A stretch of DNA of 64,000 nucleotides, from positions 2,467,501 to 2,531,500 of the forward strand of contig NC_014410.1 in assembly GCF_000145615.1 (NCBI RefSeq). The letters are read 5' to 3'. The position numbers and the translations under genes were made by a program. This document shows, one piece after another, positions 24,502-34,179 of the stretch. The DNA comes from Thermoanaerobacterium thermosaccharolyticum DSM 571. Its GTDB lineage: Bacteria; Bacillota; Thermoanaerobacteria; Thermoanaerobacterales; Thermoanaerobacteraceae. Below the pieces are notes generated by a model. That model had not been told where the DNA came from, did not search any database, and was given only the letters and a program-made list of their open reading frames with translations. Position 1 is the stretch's first letter; each line of letters starts with the position of its first letter.

Positions 24502-26118
24502 TTAGCTAAACCTTCTTTTTAGCCTTGTTAAAACATCAGACAATGTTGCCAAATCTCCATTGACTTCTTTGATTTTACCTCTATTTTTGCTTATTATATC
24601 TTTAAGCTTTGTCAATACTTTCTCGTTTTCATCTCTCAATTCTTCTATCTTATTCAATATCTCATCTTCAGAAGGCAGTGCTATTTCAGCTATATTTATC
24701 GTATCTGCATCAAAGTCGTAAGTATCATACTTGGACGGAATAACAGTATCGATATTTAGCTCACCTCTTATTTTATCTGAAAACACTTTCTGTGCTTTGT
24801 CTTCGCCGTGGACAATAAATACTTTCTTAGGCTTTCTCTTAAATGAGGATATCCAGTCTATCAAACCTTTCTGATCCGCATGTCCTGAAAAGCTATCTAT
24901 ATTTTCAATCTCTGCATTTACCGTTATCTCTTCTCCAAAGATATTCACTGTCTTCTCACCGTCTAATATCCTCCTGCCCAGTGTACCTTTAGCCTGATAG
25001 CCTACAAATACTATGGTGCTGTCAGCCCTCCAAAGATTGTGCTTTAAGTGATGTTTTATGCGCCCAGCTTCACACATGCCGCTGGCTGAAATGATGATGA
25101 CAGGTTCTTTAAGGTCATTCAATGCCTTCGATTCTTCTGCGGAATGAGTAAAGTGCAAATTGGGAAAATCTAATGGATAATCTCCATTTTCAACATACCT
25201 TCTTGCCTCTTCATCAAAATAATCTAAGTGTTTTCTAAATACGCCTGTAACAGATGTAGCAAGAGGACTGTCAACATAAACAGGTACCTTGCTTATGTAC
25301 TCTATCTCGTCCTTATAAAGTTCTTCATCAAGCTTATGTATTTCATATAAAAGTTCCTGTGTCCTTCCAACAGCAAATGATGGAATGACTACATTGCCTC
25401 CTCTTGATATGGTCTTTTTTATGATCTCCATAAGCTTTTTTGCCTTGTCACCAACATCTTCGTGGAGTCTGTCACCGTATGTAGATTCACACACAAGATA
25501 ATCAGCTTCATCTATAATAGTGGGATCTCTCAAAATCGGAATATTTTTGTTTCCCAAATCACCTGAAAATACTATCTTTGTCTCTTTATCTCCCTCTTTT
25601 ACCCAAATTTCAAGTATAGATGAACCCAGCATGTGGCCTGCATCATTGAATCTAACTTTCACATCTAAAGACGGCTCTATTATCTCATCATAATCGACAC
25701 CGCAGAAAAGCTGCATAGCTGCTTTACCATCATCAGCAGTGTAAAGCGGCATCCTCAGCGGTTTTCCTGCTCTTTTCCTTTTGCGGTTTTTCCACTCATT
25801 TTCTATCTGCTGTATATGACCGCTGTCCTGCAGCATGTATTCACAAAGATCTACAGTACCTTTAGTTGCATAAATCTTCTTTTTATAACCTCGTTTATAT
25901 AGAAGCGGAATCCTTCCGCTATGATCTATATGTGCGTGTGTCAAAAGCATAAAGTCGATTTCATCTACATCAAATGCAAATTCCTGATAGTTGAATTCAT
26001 CTTCTATCTCACTTCCTTGAAACATACCACAATCTACCAGAAATTTCGTACTTTCAGTTTCTACAAGATAGCAAGAACCTGTTACTTCTTTTGCAGCACC
26101 TAAAAATGTAATCTTCAT
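24502..26118 (-). CDS. Beta-CASP metallo-beta-lactamase-fold RNase-like hydrolase
   Basis: The 538-residue protein begins MKITFLGAAKEVTGSCYLVE. It has the zinc-binding motif LLTHAHIDHSGRIPLL near residue 52, a further His in the FNDAGHMLGS stretch near residue 160, SGDLG near residue 188, the beta-CASP domain, and FSGHADQ near residue 415 with a C-terminal RMMBL segment VFIVHGEDKAQ. Members of this Ysh1/CPSF73-like bacterial group are predicted endo- or exoribonucleases. The start at 26118 has GGAGAG 7 bases upstream; the longer frame to 26199 has no support. It is downstream of xylR but behind a terminator and is probably an independent gene. Confidence 0.88.
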   Translation of the reverse strand: MKITFLGAAKEVTGSCYLVETESTKFLVDCGMFQGSEIEDEFNYQEFAFDVDEIDFMLLTHAHIDHSGRIPLLYKRGYKKKIYATKGTVDLCEYMLQDSGHIQQIENEWKNRKRKRAGKPLRMPLYTADDGKAAMQLFCGVDYDEIIEPSLDVKVRFNDAGHMLGSSILEIWVKEGDKETKIVFSGDLGNKNIPILRDPTIIDEADYLVCESTYGDRLHEDVGDKAKKLMEIIKKTISRGGNVVIPSFAVGRTQELLYEIHKLDEELYKDEIEYISKVPVYVDSPLATSVTGVFRKHLDYFDEEARRYVENGDYPLDFPNLHFTHSAEESKALNDLKEPVIIISASGMCEAGRIKHHLKHNLWRADSTIVFVGYQAKGTLGRRILDGEKTVNIFGEEITVNAEIENIDSFSGHADQKGLIDWISSFKRKPKKVFIVHGEDKAQKVFSDKIRGELNIDTVIPSKYDTYDFDADTINIAEIALPSEDEILNKIEELRDENEKVLTKLKDIISKNRGKIKEVNGDLATLSDVLTRLKRRFS

Positions 26119-26224
26119 CGTATCTCTCCTCTCGTAAAAAAGCTTCAAATTGATAAAAATATTCATCTTTTTAATAATAGTCTTAATTATATTATACAAT
26201 ACTTTTTGTAAATCTTTTAATAAA

Positions 26225-26270
26225 AAAAAACAGATCTAAGCTTAAAAAGCCTAAATCTGCTTTTTATAAT
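26225..26270 (-). terminator. Terminator of xylR
   Basis: CAGATTTAGGC and GCTTAGATCTG (minus strand) form an 11-base stem with one mismatch, followed by nine T bases. It overlaps the stop region of xylR. Confidence 0.85.
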
Positions 26271-27466
26271 CCTGGATATGAAAAAAGTTCTGATATTACA
26301 AGCGTCACAGCGCCTATAGCCCGATCCAACATTCCTAATTTTGATATTTCAACTGCAACGTCGTTGTATCTCGATACAAGACATTTGCTATCTATATACT
26401 CTCTTATCATCTTTAATAGATAGTCGCCAATTCCAGACAGCGTATTTCCTACTATGACCAGGTCCGGGTTAAAAGTATTTACAATATTTACTATGCCTAT
26501 ACTTAAATTTCTTGATATCTCTTCAATCGATCTTTTTGCAAGGCTACTGCCTTTTTCTGCAATATCTATAATATCATTTATATCTAATTTATCTAAATCA
26601 TCAATTTTTAAATACTCATCCTTTTCGCCGGATTCTAACTTCTCCTTTATATAGCTGAATAATGATTTTTCTGATGCATAATTTTCCCAACATCCTCTAT
26701 TGCCGCAACTGCACAGATGATCATTTATATCAATCGTCATGTGTCCCATCTCACCAGCTAAGCCAAAAGATCCTCTGTACAATTCATTATTGATTATAAT
26801 TCCTGTGCCAATCCCTATACCAGCACTTACATAAACAAAATTTCTGGCATTTTTACCTACACCGAACCATTTCTCAGCAATCGCACCTGTATTAGCTTCA
26901 TTATCAATATAGACATTTAGATGAAACTTTTCCTCGATAATCTTTTTAAGCTCTACATTTTCCCATTTTAGATTTGGAGCTTTTAGCACAATTCCTCTCT
27001 TGTAGTCTGTAATTCCAGGTACGCCAATACCTATTCCCAATACGCCTTTTACAGTCTTTGGAGAATTCGATATAGCCTCATCTATGAGGTCAATTATCTT
27101 ACCTATGATATCTTCTTTCTCTTCGCCAATCTTTAGATTTATACGCTTTTGCCACAATATATTTGCAAGTATGTCTGTCAAGATCACAAGTATATAATTT
27201 ACATCAAGGTCAATGCCGACAACACAGCCAGCCAGGCTGTTTATCATGAGCATTATAGGCTTTCTGCCACCCTTTGACTCACCGGGACCCTCTTCTTCTA
27301 CAAAGCCATCTTTTATAAGCTCATCGACTAAAGATGATACGGTTGATTTATTTAAACCTGTTATATTCGCCAAATCAGCTCTTGATATTATGCCTTTTTT
27401 GCGTATTGTATTAAGAACAATAGATTTGTTAATTTGCTTAATTAATAGCTGGTCACCTGTTATCAT
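26264..27466 (-). CDS. xylR: ROK family transcriptional regulator (xylose repressor)
   Basis: The 400-residue protein has a winged helix-turn-helix (IISRADLANITGLNKSTVSS, about residues 27-46) joined to a ROK sugar-kinase-like domain with CSCGNRGCWENYAS near residue 250, the zinc motif of the family. XylR of this type represses xyl genes in the absence of xylose. The ATG at 27466 follows AAGGTGATTTG. A promoter (TTGAGT, 18 bases, TATAAT) lies at 27513-27542. Its target palindrome is found ahead of xylA at 37090-37108, and the gene closes the xyl locus. Confidence 0.88.
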   Translation of the reverse strand: MITGDQLLIKQINKSIVLNTIRKKGIISRADLANITGLNKSTVSSLVDELIKDGFVEEEGPGESKGGRKPIMLMINSLAGCVVGIDLDVNYILVILTDILANILWQKRINLKIGEEKEDIIGKIIDLIDEAISNSPKTVKGVLGIGIGVPGITDYKRGIVLKAPNLKWENVELKKIIEEKFHLNVYIDNEANTGAIAEKWFGVGKNARNFVYVSAGIGIGTGIIINNELYRGSFGLAGEMGHMTIDINDHLCSCGNRGCWENYASEKSLFSYIKEKLESGEKDEYLKIDDLDKLDINDIIDIAEKGSSLAKRSIEEISRNLSIGIVNIVNTFNPDLVIVGNTLSGIGDYLLKMIREYIDSKCLVSRYNDVAVEISKLGMLDRAIGAVTLVISELFSYPGL

Positions 27467-27512
27467 CAAATCACCTTACATTACTTCGTTTTCACCAACA
27501 ACCTAATTTCAT

Positions 27513-27542
27513 ATTATACCATATTAAAGTGCGTTTACTCAA
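27513..27542 (-). promoter_or_regulatory. Predicted xylR promoter
   Basis: Minus-strand TTGAGT (27537-27542) and TATAAT (27513-27518) are separated by 18 bases, close to the housekeeping sigma consensus, about 45 bases upstream of the xylR start. Confidence 0.55.
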
Positions 27543-27648
27543 TGATATAATCTTGACATAATAATCAAAAAACGCGTCTAAAAGTTTAACAATTTGACGA
27601 AAATTTTCCTATGAAACTGCACTTTCTTTTTATCTTCATTAAAAATTT

Positions 27649-29763
27649 TTATAATGTTACCTTCCCCATTAATAAATCCTTATTTGAGCTGCTGTTACCG
27701 ATGTAAACTTCATAATCCATGTGCTCAAGTTCCCATTCATTTGTATCTGGGTTAAACCACTTTAGCTTTTCGATTGGGCATCTTATTTCCACTGCCATCT
27801 TCTCACCTGGATTTAACGTAATACATTTAAATCCTCTCAAAAGTTTTACAGGTCTATCTACAGATGAGTTTTTAAATCCCACATACATCTGTACAACTTC
27901 ATCGCCTTTCATACTACCAGTATTCTGAACATCGCACGATGCAACAACTTCATCCCCATCTACACCAAATTTTTCATTCGAGAAGCTAAATGTTGTATAT
28001 GAAAGTCCAAAACCGTAAGGCAGAAGAGGTTCTATGCCTTCTTTCTCCAGTTTTGCATATCCGTGATAGTATCCATAATGTTGCTCTTTAGTATCCCAAT
28101 CTACATGAGGAAGGTCGCTTTCCCTGTATGGGACGACAAATGGCAATTTTCCGCCTGGATTTACATCGCCAAAAAGCGTCTTTGCTATGGCTGTGCCCCC
28201 TTCCATTCCCGGATAATAAGCCATAAGTATAGCAGATACGTCATCCTTCCATTCGTTTATCATAATCATATTGCCACCAATCAAAACGACGGCTGAATTT
28301 TTGTTTATAGGTCCTACAGCTTTTATAAGCTCTATTTCATCTTTGTGAAGGCCCAGCGACTTTACTCTATCCCCGCCATATCCAGTCTCAGAGCCTACAC
28401 TTATCTGGCCCCCTGCCTCTTCTACTGACTTCAACATAGGATCATCTTTGCCAAGTATCTCATCTGCAATAGTATCAGAGTACTCACCTTCATCGTGAGG
28501 ACCATATCCAACGACGAATATTACTGCATCAGACGACTTTGCTATCTCCTTTGCTTTCTCTAAGTCATCGCCGTCGTAAAAGACTACTTCAGAATCAGGC
28601 AAAAGCTTCTTTATACCTTCTAATGGTGTAACAACGTATTTTGGATATACTCTGCTGGAGCCGTAATCGCCAATGTTCCCAATATTTCCTAGCCTTCCAA
28701 GAACAGCTACACGCTTTGACTTATCCTTTGAAAACGGAAGCACGCCGTCATTTTTCATAAGTGTCATGCATTTTTCAGCAGCTTCTAAAGCCAAATCTAT
28801 ATGTTCTTTACAGCTTATCACATCTTTACTGTACTCTTTATCATCTGCTTCAGTAAATGCCAAAAGCGTTCTAACAATGCGTATTGCTGCATCGTTTATC
28901 CTGTCTTCACTTACCTTTCCTTCTTTCACTGCCTTGATTAGCTTATCTCCAAAGTACAATGTATGGCACATCTCTATGTCCATACCAGCATTTGCTGCTT
29001 CTACAGTGTCCCTAACACCTAGGAAGAAATCGCTAATCACAAAGCCATCAAAGTCCCATTCGCCCTTTAATACTTTGTTTAAAAGGTAATCGCTGTGGCC
29101 ACAGTGTTTGCCTTGATAGAGATTGTACGCACTCATAACAGAAGCAGCCCCTGCATCAATGCAGTCTTTAAAATGCGAGAGGTATACCTCTCTTTCAGTC
29201 CGCTTGTCTGCAGTGACATTTACTTTAAACCGCGACCTTTCCATGCTGTTAAAAGCAAAATGCTTTATGCATGCAATGACATTCTCTTCCTGAACACCTC
29301 TTACAAGTGCAGATCCCATCTGTCCTATGTGAAAGGATTCTTCACCGTAAGTTTCCTGGCTTCTTCCCCACCCAGGATTATAAGGAAGATTTATGCAGAC
29401 ACCGCCAAAGAGATTCCCGCCATGTGCTCTAATCTCTCTTCCAATTGCCCTTCCAATGCGCTCTTCTAGATCTGTATCAAATGTAGCACCCCTTGCCATT
29501 GACACAGGAAAACATGTGCTATTCCCCTGCACTGCTCCTCTTGGTCCATCGCAAAACTTCATCTCAGGCACTCCAAGCCTCTCATTTCCACCAGCAGGAT
29601 ATGGTACATAATTGTAATGATTGCCATTTGCTTCATCATTAATCAAATCCTTAAGGCTTACTTTGCCGCTCATAAGATACACTTTCTCTTCAAGAGTCAT
29701 CTTTTCCACTATCTTTTTTGCCCTGTCTGTATAAGACAATCTGTATTCCTTTGTGCACTTCAT
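27649..29763 (-). CDS. Glycoside hydrolase family 3 beta-glycosidase
   Basis: The 704-residue protein has the GH3 architecture. The N-terminal TIM-barrel domain includes KFCDGPRGAVQG near residue 70, KHFAFNSMERSR near residue 167 and the nucleophile Asp in VISDFFLGVRDTVEA near residue 243. A C-terminal alpha/beta sandwich follows, then a fibronectin-III-like domain from about residue 610 (DEVVASCDVQNTGSMKGDEVV). There is no signal peptide, so it acts in the cytoplasm on imported oligosaccharides. Its place between xylH and xylR suggests beta-xylosidase or beta-glucosidase activity on xylo-oligosaccharides; the sequence alone does not separate the two. GGAGG precedes the ATG. Confidence 0.9.
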   Translation of the reverse strand: MKCTKEYRLSYTDRAKKIVEKMTLEEKVYLMSGKVSLKDLINDEANGNHYNYVPYPAGGNERLGVPEMKFCDGPRGAVQGNSTCFPVSMARGATFDTDLEERIGRAIGREIRAHGGNLFGGVCINLPYNPGWGRSQETYGEESFHIGQMGSALVRGVQEENVIACIKHFAFNSMERSRFKVNVTADKRTEREVYLSHFKDCIDAGAASVMSAYNLYQGKHCGHSDYLLNKVLKGEWDFDGFVISDFFLGVRDTVEAANAGMDIEMCHTLYFGDKLIKAVKEGKVSEDRINDAAIRIVRTLLAFTEADDKEYSKDVISCKEHIDLALEAAEKCMTLMKNDGVLPFSKDKSKRVAVLGRLGNIGNIGDYGSSRVYPKYVVTPLEGIKKLLPDSEVVFYDGDDLEKAKEIAKSSDAVIFVVGYGPHDEGEYSDTIADEILGKDDPMLKSVEEAGGQISVGSETGYGGDRVKSLGLHKDEIELIKAVGPINKNSAVVLIGGNMIMINEWKDDVSAILMAYYPGMEGGTAIAKTLFGDVNPGGKLPFVVPYRESDLPHVDWDTKEQHYGYYHGYAKLEKEGIEPLLPYGFGLSYTTFSFSNEKFGVDGDEVVASCDVQNTGSMKGDEVVQMYVGFKNSSVDRPVKLLRGFKCITLNPGEKMAVEIRCPIEKLKWFNPDTNEWELEHMDYEVYIGNSSSNKDLLMGKVTL

Positions 29764-29818
29764 ATTTCTAGTCCTCCTCTCATTTCTAAAACAATATCAT
29801 TCTTCACAATAATTAAGA

Positions 29819-29849
29819 GTTCACCTCATATAAAGGTTAAGAGGTGAAC
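29819..29849 (-). terminator. Hairpin between xylH and the GH3 gene
   Basis: GTTCACCTC (29819-29827) and GAGGTGAAC (29841-29849) form a perfect 9-base stem. The plus-strand tail is CTGTTTTTT; the minus-strand tail TCTTAATTATT is weaker. It may partly terminate the xylFGH transcript. Confidence 0.6.
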
Positions 29850-29912
29850 CTGTTTTTTGAAATCAAATCCTTTATATCAATATCTATAAACTATATAAAT
29901 TTAATTCCAACG

Positions 29913-31079
29913 TTATTCTTTATTTTTCGAGGCTACATCTACATAAACAGCTAATAGTAATATCAATCCCTTAACAACATATTGCCAAAATGGTGCGGAA
30001 TTAAGTAAGCTCATTCCATTGTTGATACTTGCCATAACTAATGCGCCTATTATAGCACCAATAACTGATCCAACGCCTCCCATAAGGCTTGCTCCACCAA
30101 TTACACAAGACGCGATTGCATCCATCTCCGCATTCTGACCTGCAGATGTTGATCCAGCATTTAAAGTTGATGTAAGAACAACGCCTGATACTGCTGCAAG
30201 CAATCCATTAATTGCAAATAAAATAAGTGTTATCTTCTTAACATTGATACCTGATAATTTTGCAGCCTCGATATTACCACCTAATGCATAAACTCTTCTC
30301 CCAAAAACTGTCTTTGATGCAATATAAGTAAATATTGCAACTAAAATCGCCAAAATTAATACTGAAAAAGGAATTCCATTATAGGAATTTAGCGTGAATA
30401 CAAATAGTCCAATCAATACAATCATAAGTATTATTTTAGCAATATCTAAATAAAAAGGTGAAACTTCTAACCCATACTTAATTTTTGATTTCCTTTGTGA
30501 ATATATAGTATAGGCTCCTACTAGTAATACAATTATACCGAGTAAATAGCCACTTACTGGAGTTAAATAAGCTTGACCTATAAACTGAAAATCACTACTC
30601 AATGGTGCTATAGTATAACCATTAGTTATACCAATCAATATTCCTCTAAATACCAGCATGCCTGCTAACGTTACAATAAACGATGGAACATTTTTATAAG
30701 CTACCCACCAGCCATTCCACGTTCCTAAAATCAAACCAATCGCTAACGCAATAATTATTGAAAGGATGCCATTAATATGAAACCAGACATTAGCAATTGC
30801 AGCTATACCACCAGTCAGACCTAAAAGCGATCCAACTGAAAGATCAATCTGACCAGCTATTATTACAAAAACCATCCCTATGGCTAAAACCGCCGTAGAA
30901 ACCATTTGCCTAAAAAGATTTGACATATTTCTAGAAGTTAAAAAGTCACCTTTTGTAGCAATTGCAAAAATAATCCAAATACCGACTAATGCTATTATCA
31001 TCGTATATAATTTTAAATTAAATGAAAATTTTTTATTTATCGATACATTATTTTCTTTAAAACCTTTCGAATTCACCAT
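29913..31079 (-). CDS. xylH: D-xylose ABC transporter permease
   Basis: The 388-residue protein has about ten hydrophobic segments and the carbohydrate-uptake-2 permease pattern (QIDLSVGSLLGLTGGIAAIA near residue 75, GIFTNG-like loop near residue 150, and IGGASLMGGVGSVIGAIIGA near residue 330). It forms the channel of a xylose importer. It starts 3 bases after xylG ends, with GGAGG upstream. The three genes xylF, xylG and xylH are in the usual order. Confidence 0.92.
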   Translation of the reverse strand: MVNSKGFKENNVSINKKFSFNLKLYTMIIALVGIWIIFAIATKGDFLTSRNMSNLFRQMVSTAVLAIGMVFVIIAGQIDLSVGSLLGLTGGIAAIANVWFHINGILSIIIALAIGLILGTWNGWWVAYKNVPSFIVTLAGMLVFRGILIGITNGYTIAPLSSDFQFIGQAYLTPVSGYLLGIIVLLVGAYTIYSQRKSKIKYGLEVSPFYLDIAKIILMIVLIGLFVFTLNSYNGIPFSVLILAILVAIFTYIASKTVFGRRVYALGGNIEAAKLSGINVKKITLILFAINGLLAAVSGVVLTSTLNAGSTSAGQNAEMDAIASCVIGGASLMGGVGSVIGAIIGALVMASINNGMSLLNSAPFWQYVVKGLILLLAVYVDVASKNKE

Positions 31080-31081
31080 TG

Positions 31082-32608
31082 TTATTTACCTCCTATCGCA
31101 CATTGCATTATCATTTCTTGAGTGACATCTTTATTGACAAATTCACCCTTCTTTTTACCTTCATGCATTACGACAATTCTATCACTTAATCCTATTATTT
31201 CTGGCAGTTCTGATGATACCATTATTATTGAAATACCGCTTTTAACCAATTCATAAATTAATTTATATATCTCATATTTTGCACCGACATCAATTCCACG
31301 AGTAGGTTCATCTAATATCAATATTTTAGGATTTCTTAATAAATTTTTAGCCAAAACCACTTTCTGTTGATTTCCACCGCTTAAATTTTTTACTGCTAAG
31401 TCAAAATGTGAAACTTTTATTTTCAACATTTCGATATATTTTTTAACATCCACTATTTCTTTATTTACGTCAACTGAGCCAAAGTTATTTTTATAACTTT
31501 CTATATTAGATAATGTCATATTATCTCTTACAGATAATATATTTATTAACCCTTGACCTTTTCTATCTTCTGGAACCATTGCAATTCCATAATCCAAGGC
31601 TTCATCAGGATTTCTTATATTAATTTTTTTACCTTCTAAATAGATTTCACCTTCATGTCTTCCTGGATATGATCCGAAAATACTAGAAACAAGTTCAGTT
31701 CTTCCAGCTCCAATAAGGCCTGCTATTCCTAATATCTCACCTTCTTTTAAAGTAAAGCTGACATTGTCTACAATTTTTTTGCTAGATGATTTCGAATCAT
31801 AAACACTGAAATTTTTTACTTCCAATATTTCTTTTCCAATTTGATGTTCCTCTTTTGGGAAAAGATTCGTAAGTTCACGCCCAACCATCATTTTTATAAT
31901 TTCACTCTCTGTAAGATTTTTTGTATCTTCTGAACCTATTGTTTTTCCATCTCTCTGAACTGTTATCCGATCCGTTATTTCCATTACTTCATTTAATTTA
32001 TGAGATATATATATACATGTAACACCATTATCTTTTAACTGTCTTAATATATTAAACAATATCTCAACATCAGCATCTGTAAGAGATGATGTTGGCTCAT
32101 CCAATATCAACAAGCTAACATTTTTAGATAAAGCTTTGGCAATTTCAACTAATTGTTGCTGTCCAATGCCCAAATTCTTTACTGGTACATTAGGATTAAT
32201 ATTCAAATTCAATTTATCAAGTAAGATTTTAGTTTCATAGTACATCCTGTCAAAATCAATTATCCCATTTTTATTAGGCTCATTCCCAATAAATATATTT
32301 TCACTGACAGACAATTCTTTAACTAATGACAACTCCTGATAAATTATACCTATCCCTGCATCTTCTGCATCTTTAATATTATTTAATTTTAATTCTTTTC
32401 CATCAAATATTATCTCTCCAGAAAAAGTACCATATGGATATACACCGCTTAAAATTTTCATAAGTGTTGACTTTCCCGCACCATTTTCACCACATAGTCC
32501 GTGTATTTCTCCTTTTTTGACTTTCAAATTCACATTGTCTAAAGCTTTAACACCGGAAAAATCCTTTGTTATATTTTTCATTTCTAGTATGAAATCACCC
32601 ATATCCAT
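31082..32608 (-). CDS. xylG: D-xylose ABC transporter ATP-binding protein
   Basis: The 508-residue protein has two ABC domains, as usual for monosaccharide importers of the RbsA/XylG/MglA type. The first has Walker A GENGAGKST near residue 40, signature GIGQQQLVEIAKAL near residue 147 and Walker B LLILDEPTSSL. The second has a degenerate Walker A AGLIGAGRTEL near residue 297 and signature NLSGGNQQKVVLAKNLL near residue 410. It energises xylose uptake through XylH. Start 32608 or 32602 are both possible. Confidence 0.92.
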   Translation of the reverse strand: MDMGDFILEMKNITKDFSGVKALDNVNLKVKKGEIHGLCGENGAGKSTLMKILSGVYPYGTFSGEIIFDGKELKLNNIKDAEDAGIGIIYQELSLVKELSVSENIFIGNEPNKNGIIDFDRMYYETKILLDKLNLNINPNVPVKNLGIGQQQLVEIAKALSKNVSLLILDEPTSSLTDADVEILFNILRQLKDNGVTCIYISHKLNEVMEITDRITVQRDGKTIGSEDTKNLTESEIIKMMVGRELTNLFPKEEHQIGKEILEVKNFSVYDSKSSSKKIVDNVSFTLKEGEILGIAGLIGAGRTELVSSIFGSYPGRHEGEIYLEGKKINIRNPDEALDYGIAMVPEDRKGQGLINILSVRDNMTLSNIESYKNNFGSVDVNKEIVDVKKYIEMLKIKVSHFDLAVKNLSGGNQQKVVLAKNLLRNPKILILDEPTRGIDVGAKYEIYKLIYELVKSGISIIMVSSELPEIIGLSDRIVVMHEGKKKGEFVNKDVTQEMIMQCAIGGK

Positions 32609-32666
32609 CCCTACCTTTTTTGATTAGGGGAATGAGTTTTTCACTCCCCTAAATAATTTTTAATAA

Positions 32667-33773
32667 CTATTGTTTTGGCCATTGATCTTTAGGAACATTT
32701 TTATAAACTTCATCAAGGCTATGGAATCCGTCTTTTATGATAGTATCTACCATATTGTTCTTATCTACGGCTACAGGTGTAAGCAATACAGATGGTACGT
32801 CAATTTTTCCATTATTGACCTTTCCGTTTGCATTGATGTCTTCACCTTTTGCTAAGGCAACCGCTACATCAGCACCTTTTGTTGCTTCTTCCTTTACTGG
32901 CTTATACACAGTCATTGATTGTTTGCCTTCAACAATCAACTGACAATTTGCTAGATCAGCATCTTGACCGGATATTGCAACTTTTCCAGCAAGATTTTGT
33001 TCTTGTAAAGCCCTAATCGCTCCTAAAGCAGTACTGTCATTCGCATCAACTACTGCATCAATTTTATTGTTATTAGCTGTTAGTGCATTTTGCATAATAT
33101 TGTAAGCATTTTGTGTAAGCCAATCTTGCGCCCATTGCTCTCCAACTATTTTTATATCGCCTTTATCAACTAACGGTTGTAAAACCTTCTTTTGACCTTG
33201 TTCAAACAATTTAGCATTATTATCTGTAGGTGAACCTTCAAGTAAGAAATAATTTCCTTTTGGTACCAGTTTTGTTATTGCTTCAGCTTGTAATTCACCA
33301 ACTTTTTCATTGTCAAACGACACGTATGCATCTACATCTGCGTTCATAATTAATCTATCGTATGCTAAAACCTTTACTCCAGCTTTATGAGCTTCTTCAA
33401 CGATTGGTGCTATTGCACTTCCATCATGTGGAATTATTACTAAAACTTTTATGCCTTGCGCTATTAAATTTTGACATTGCGAATATTGTGTTTGTGAATC
33501 ACTATTAGCTGACTGTACTAATACATCAGCTCCTAACTCTTTAGCCCTTTGAACAAAATAGTCTCTATCATGTTGCCATCTCTCTAGATTTAGAGTATCA
33601 AAACTAAAGCCAATTTTAATTTTGCCTGAGTTGTCAGATGTATTGGTCGTTTGGCTTGTTTGATTATTAGATTTTGATTGATTAGGATTTGTTGTAGCAC
33701 ACGCCGAAAACGTAAACAACATACTAAGTATAAGTATCACCGACAACAAAGCTTTTTTTGCATTTTTACCCAT
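32667..33773 (-). CDS. xylF: D-xylose-binding lipoprotein
   Basis: The 368-residue protein has a lipoprotein signal (hydrophobic residues 8-22 ending in the lipobox FSAC), a Ser/Thr/Asn-rich linker and a periplasmic-binding-protein type I fold. KIGFSFDTLNLERWQHDRDY opens the mature part, and GQDADLANCQLIVEGKQSMT near residue 265 matches XylF proteins. It captures D-xylose outside the membrane for XylGH. Upstream lie about 400 non-coding bases with a cre-like site, consistent with its own promoter. Confidence 0.92.
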   Translation of the reverse strand: MGKNAKKALLSVILILSMLFTFSACATTNPNQSKSNNQTSQTTNTSDNSGKIKIGFSFDTLNLERWQHDRDYFVQRAKELGADVLVQSANSDSQTQYSQCQNLIAQGIKVLVIIPHDGSAIAPIVEEAHKAGVKVLAYDRLIMNADVDAYVSFDNEKVGELQAEAITKLVPKGNYFLLEGSPTDNNAKLFEQGQKKVLQPLVDKGDIKIVGEQWAQDWLTQNAYNIMQNALTANNNKIDAVVDANDSTALGAIRALQEQNLAGKVAISGQDADLANCQLIVEGKQSMTVYKPVKEEATKGADVAVALAKGEDINANGKVNNGKIDVPSVLLTPVAVDKNNMVDTIIKDGFHSLDEVYKNVPKDQWPKQ

Positions 33774-33938
33774 CCTTAAAATTCCCCTTTCTTATCAATA
33801 ATTTTTTGCGGTAGTCAAAAACTCTTATGTTATTTTTAAGTTTTAAAAGACATTAATCTATATTATCCATCTAACACCCCCTTATATTGGACTTATCGTA
33901 AAAAATTAAATAAAGTTTTTGGATTTATCAATTATTTT

Positions 33939-33952
33939 TGTAAGCATTTACT
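33939..33952 (-). promoter_or_regulatory. Possible cre (CcpA) site upstream of xylF
   Basis: TGTAAGCATTTACT matches the cre pattern TGWAANCGNTNWCA at most positions and contains the palindrome GTAAGCATTTAC core. It lies about 170 bases upstream of xylF, where carbon catabolite control of xylose transport would be expected. Confidence 0.4.
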
Positions 33953-34023
33953 AAATAAAGAATTTTATTATTAGATATAATTACTTTTATTTATTAATTT
34001 TTTAAATAAACATAATAAAGGGA

Positions 34024-34145
34024 AGTACAAGGAACAAATAATTTATACTATTATTTTTGTTTTTTTATCCAATGTTGATTGAACTACTTTACTACTAATA
34101 ATTCAAACCGAAATCTATCTAGTTATTATTAATGTCCCTTGTACT
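34024..34145. repeat. 122-bp interval with terminal inverted repeats (possible MITE)
   Basis: AGTACAAGGAAC (34024-34035) and GTCCCTTGTACT (34134-34145) match in 11 of 12 inverted positions. No coding frame lies between them and I could not see a clear target duplication. It may be a miniature element or an extended RNA stem. Confidence 0.45.
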
Positions 34146-34179
34146 ATGATGAATTTTTTCACTATCAAATTTCTTTTTT

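Larger units (their letters stand above)
33774..34179. other. Gap between xylB and xylF
   Basis: The 400-base AT-rich gap contains a cre-like palindrome (33939-33952) and a 122-base interval bounded by inverted repeats (34024-34145). No reading frame is supported. Confidence 0.5.
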
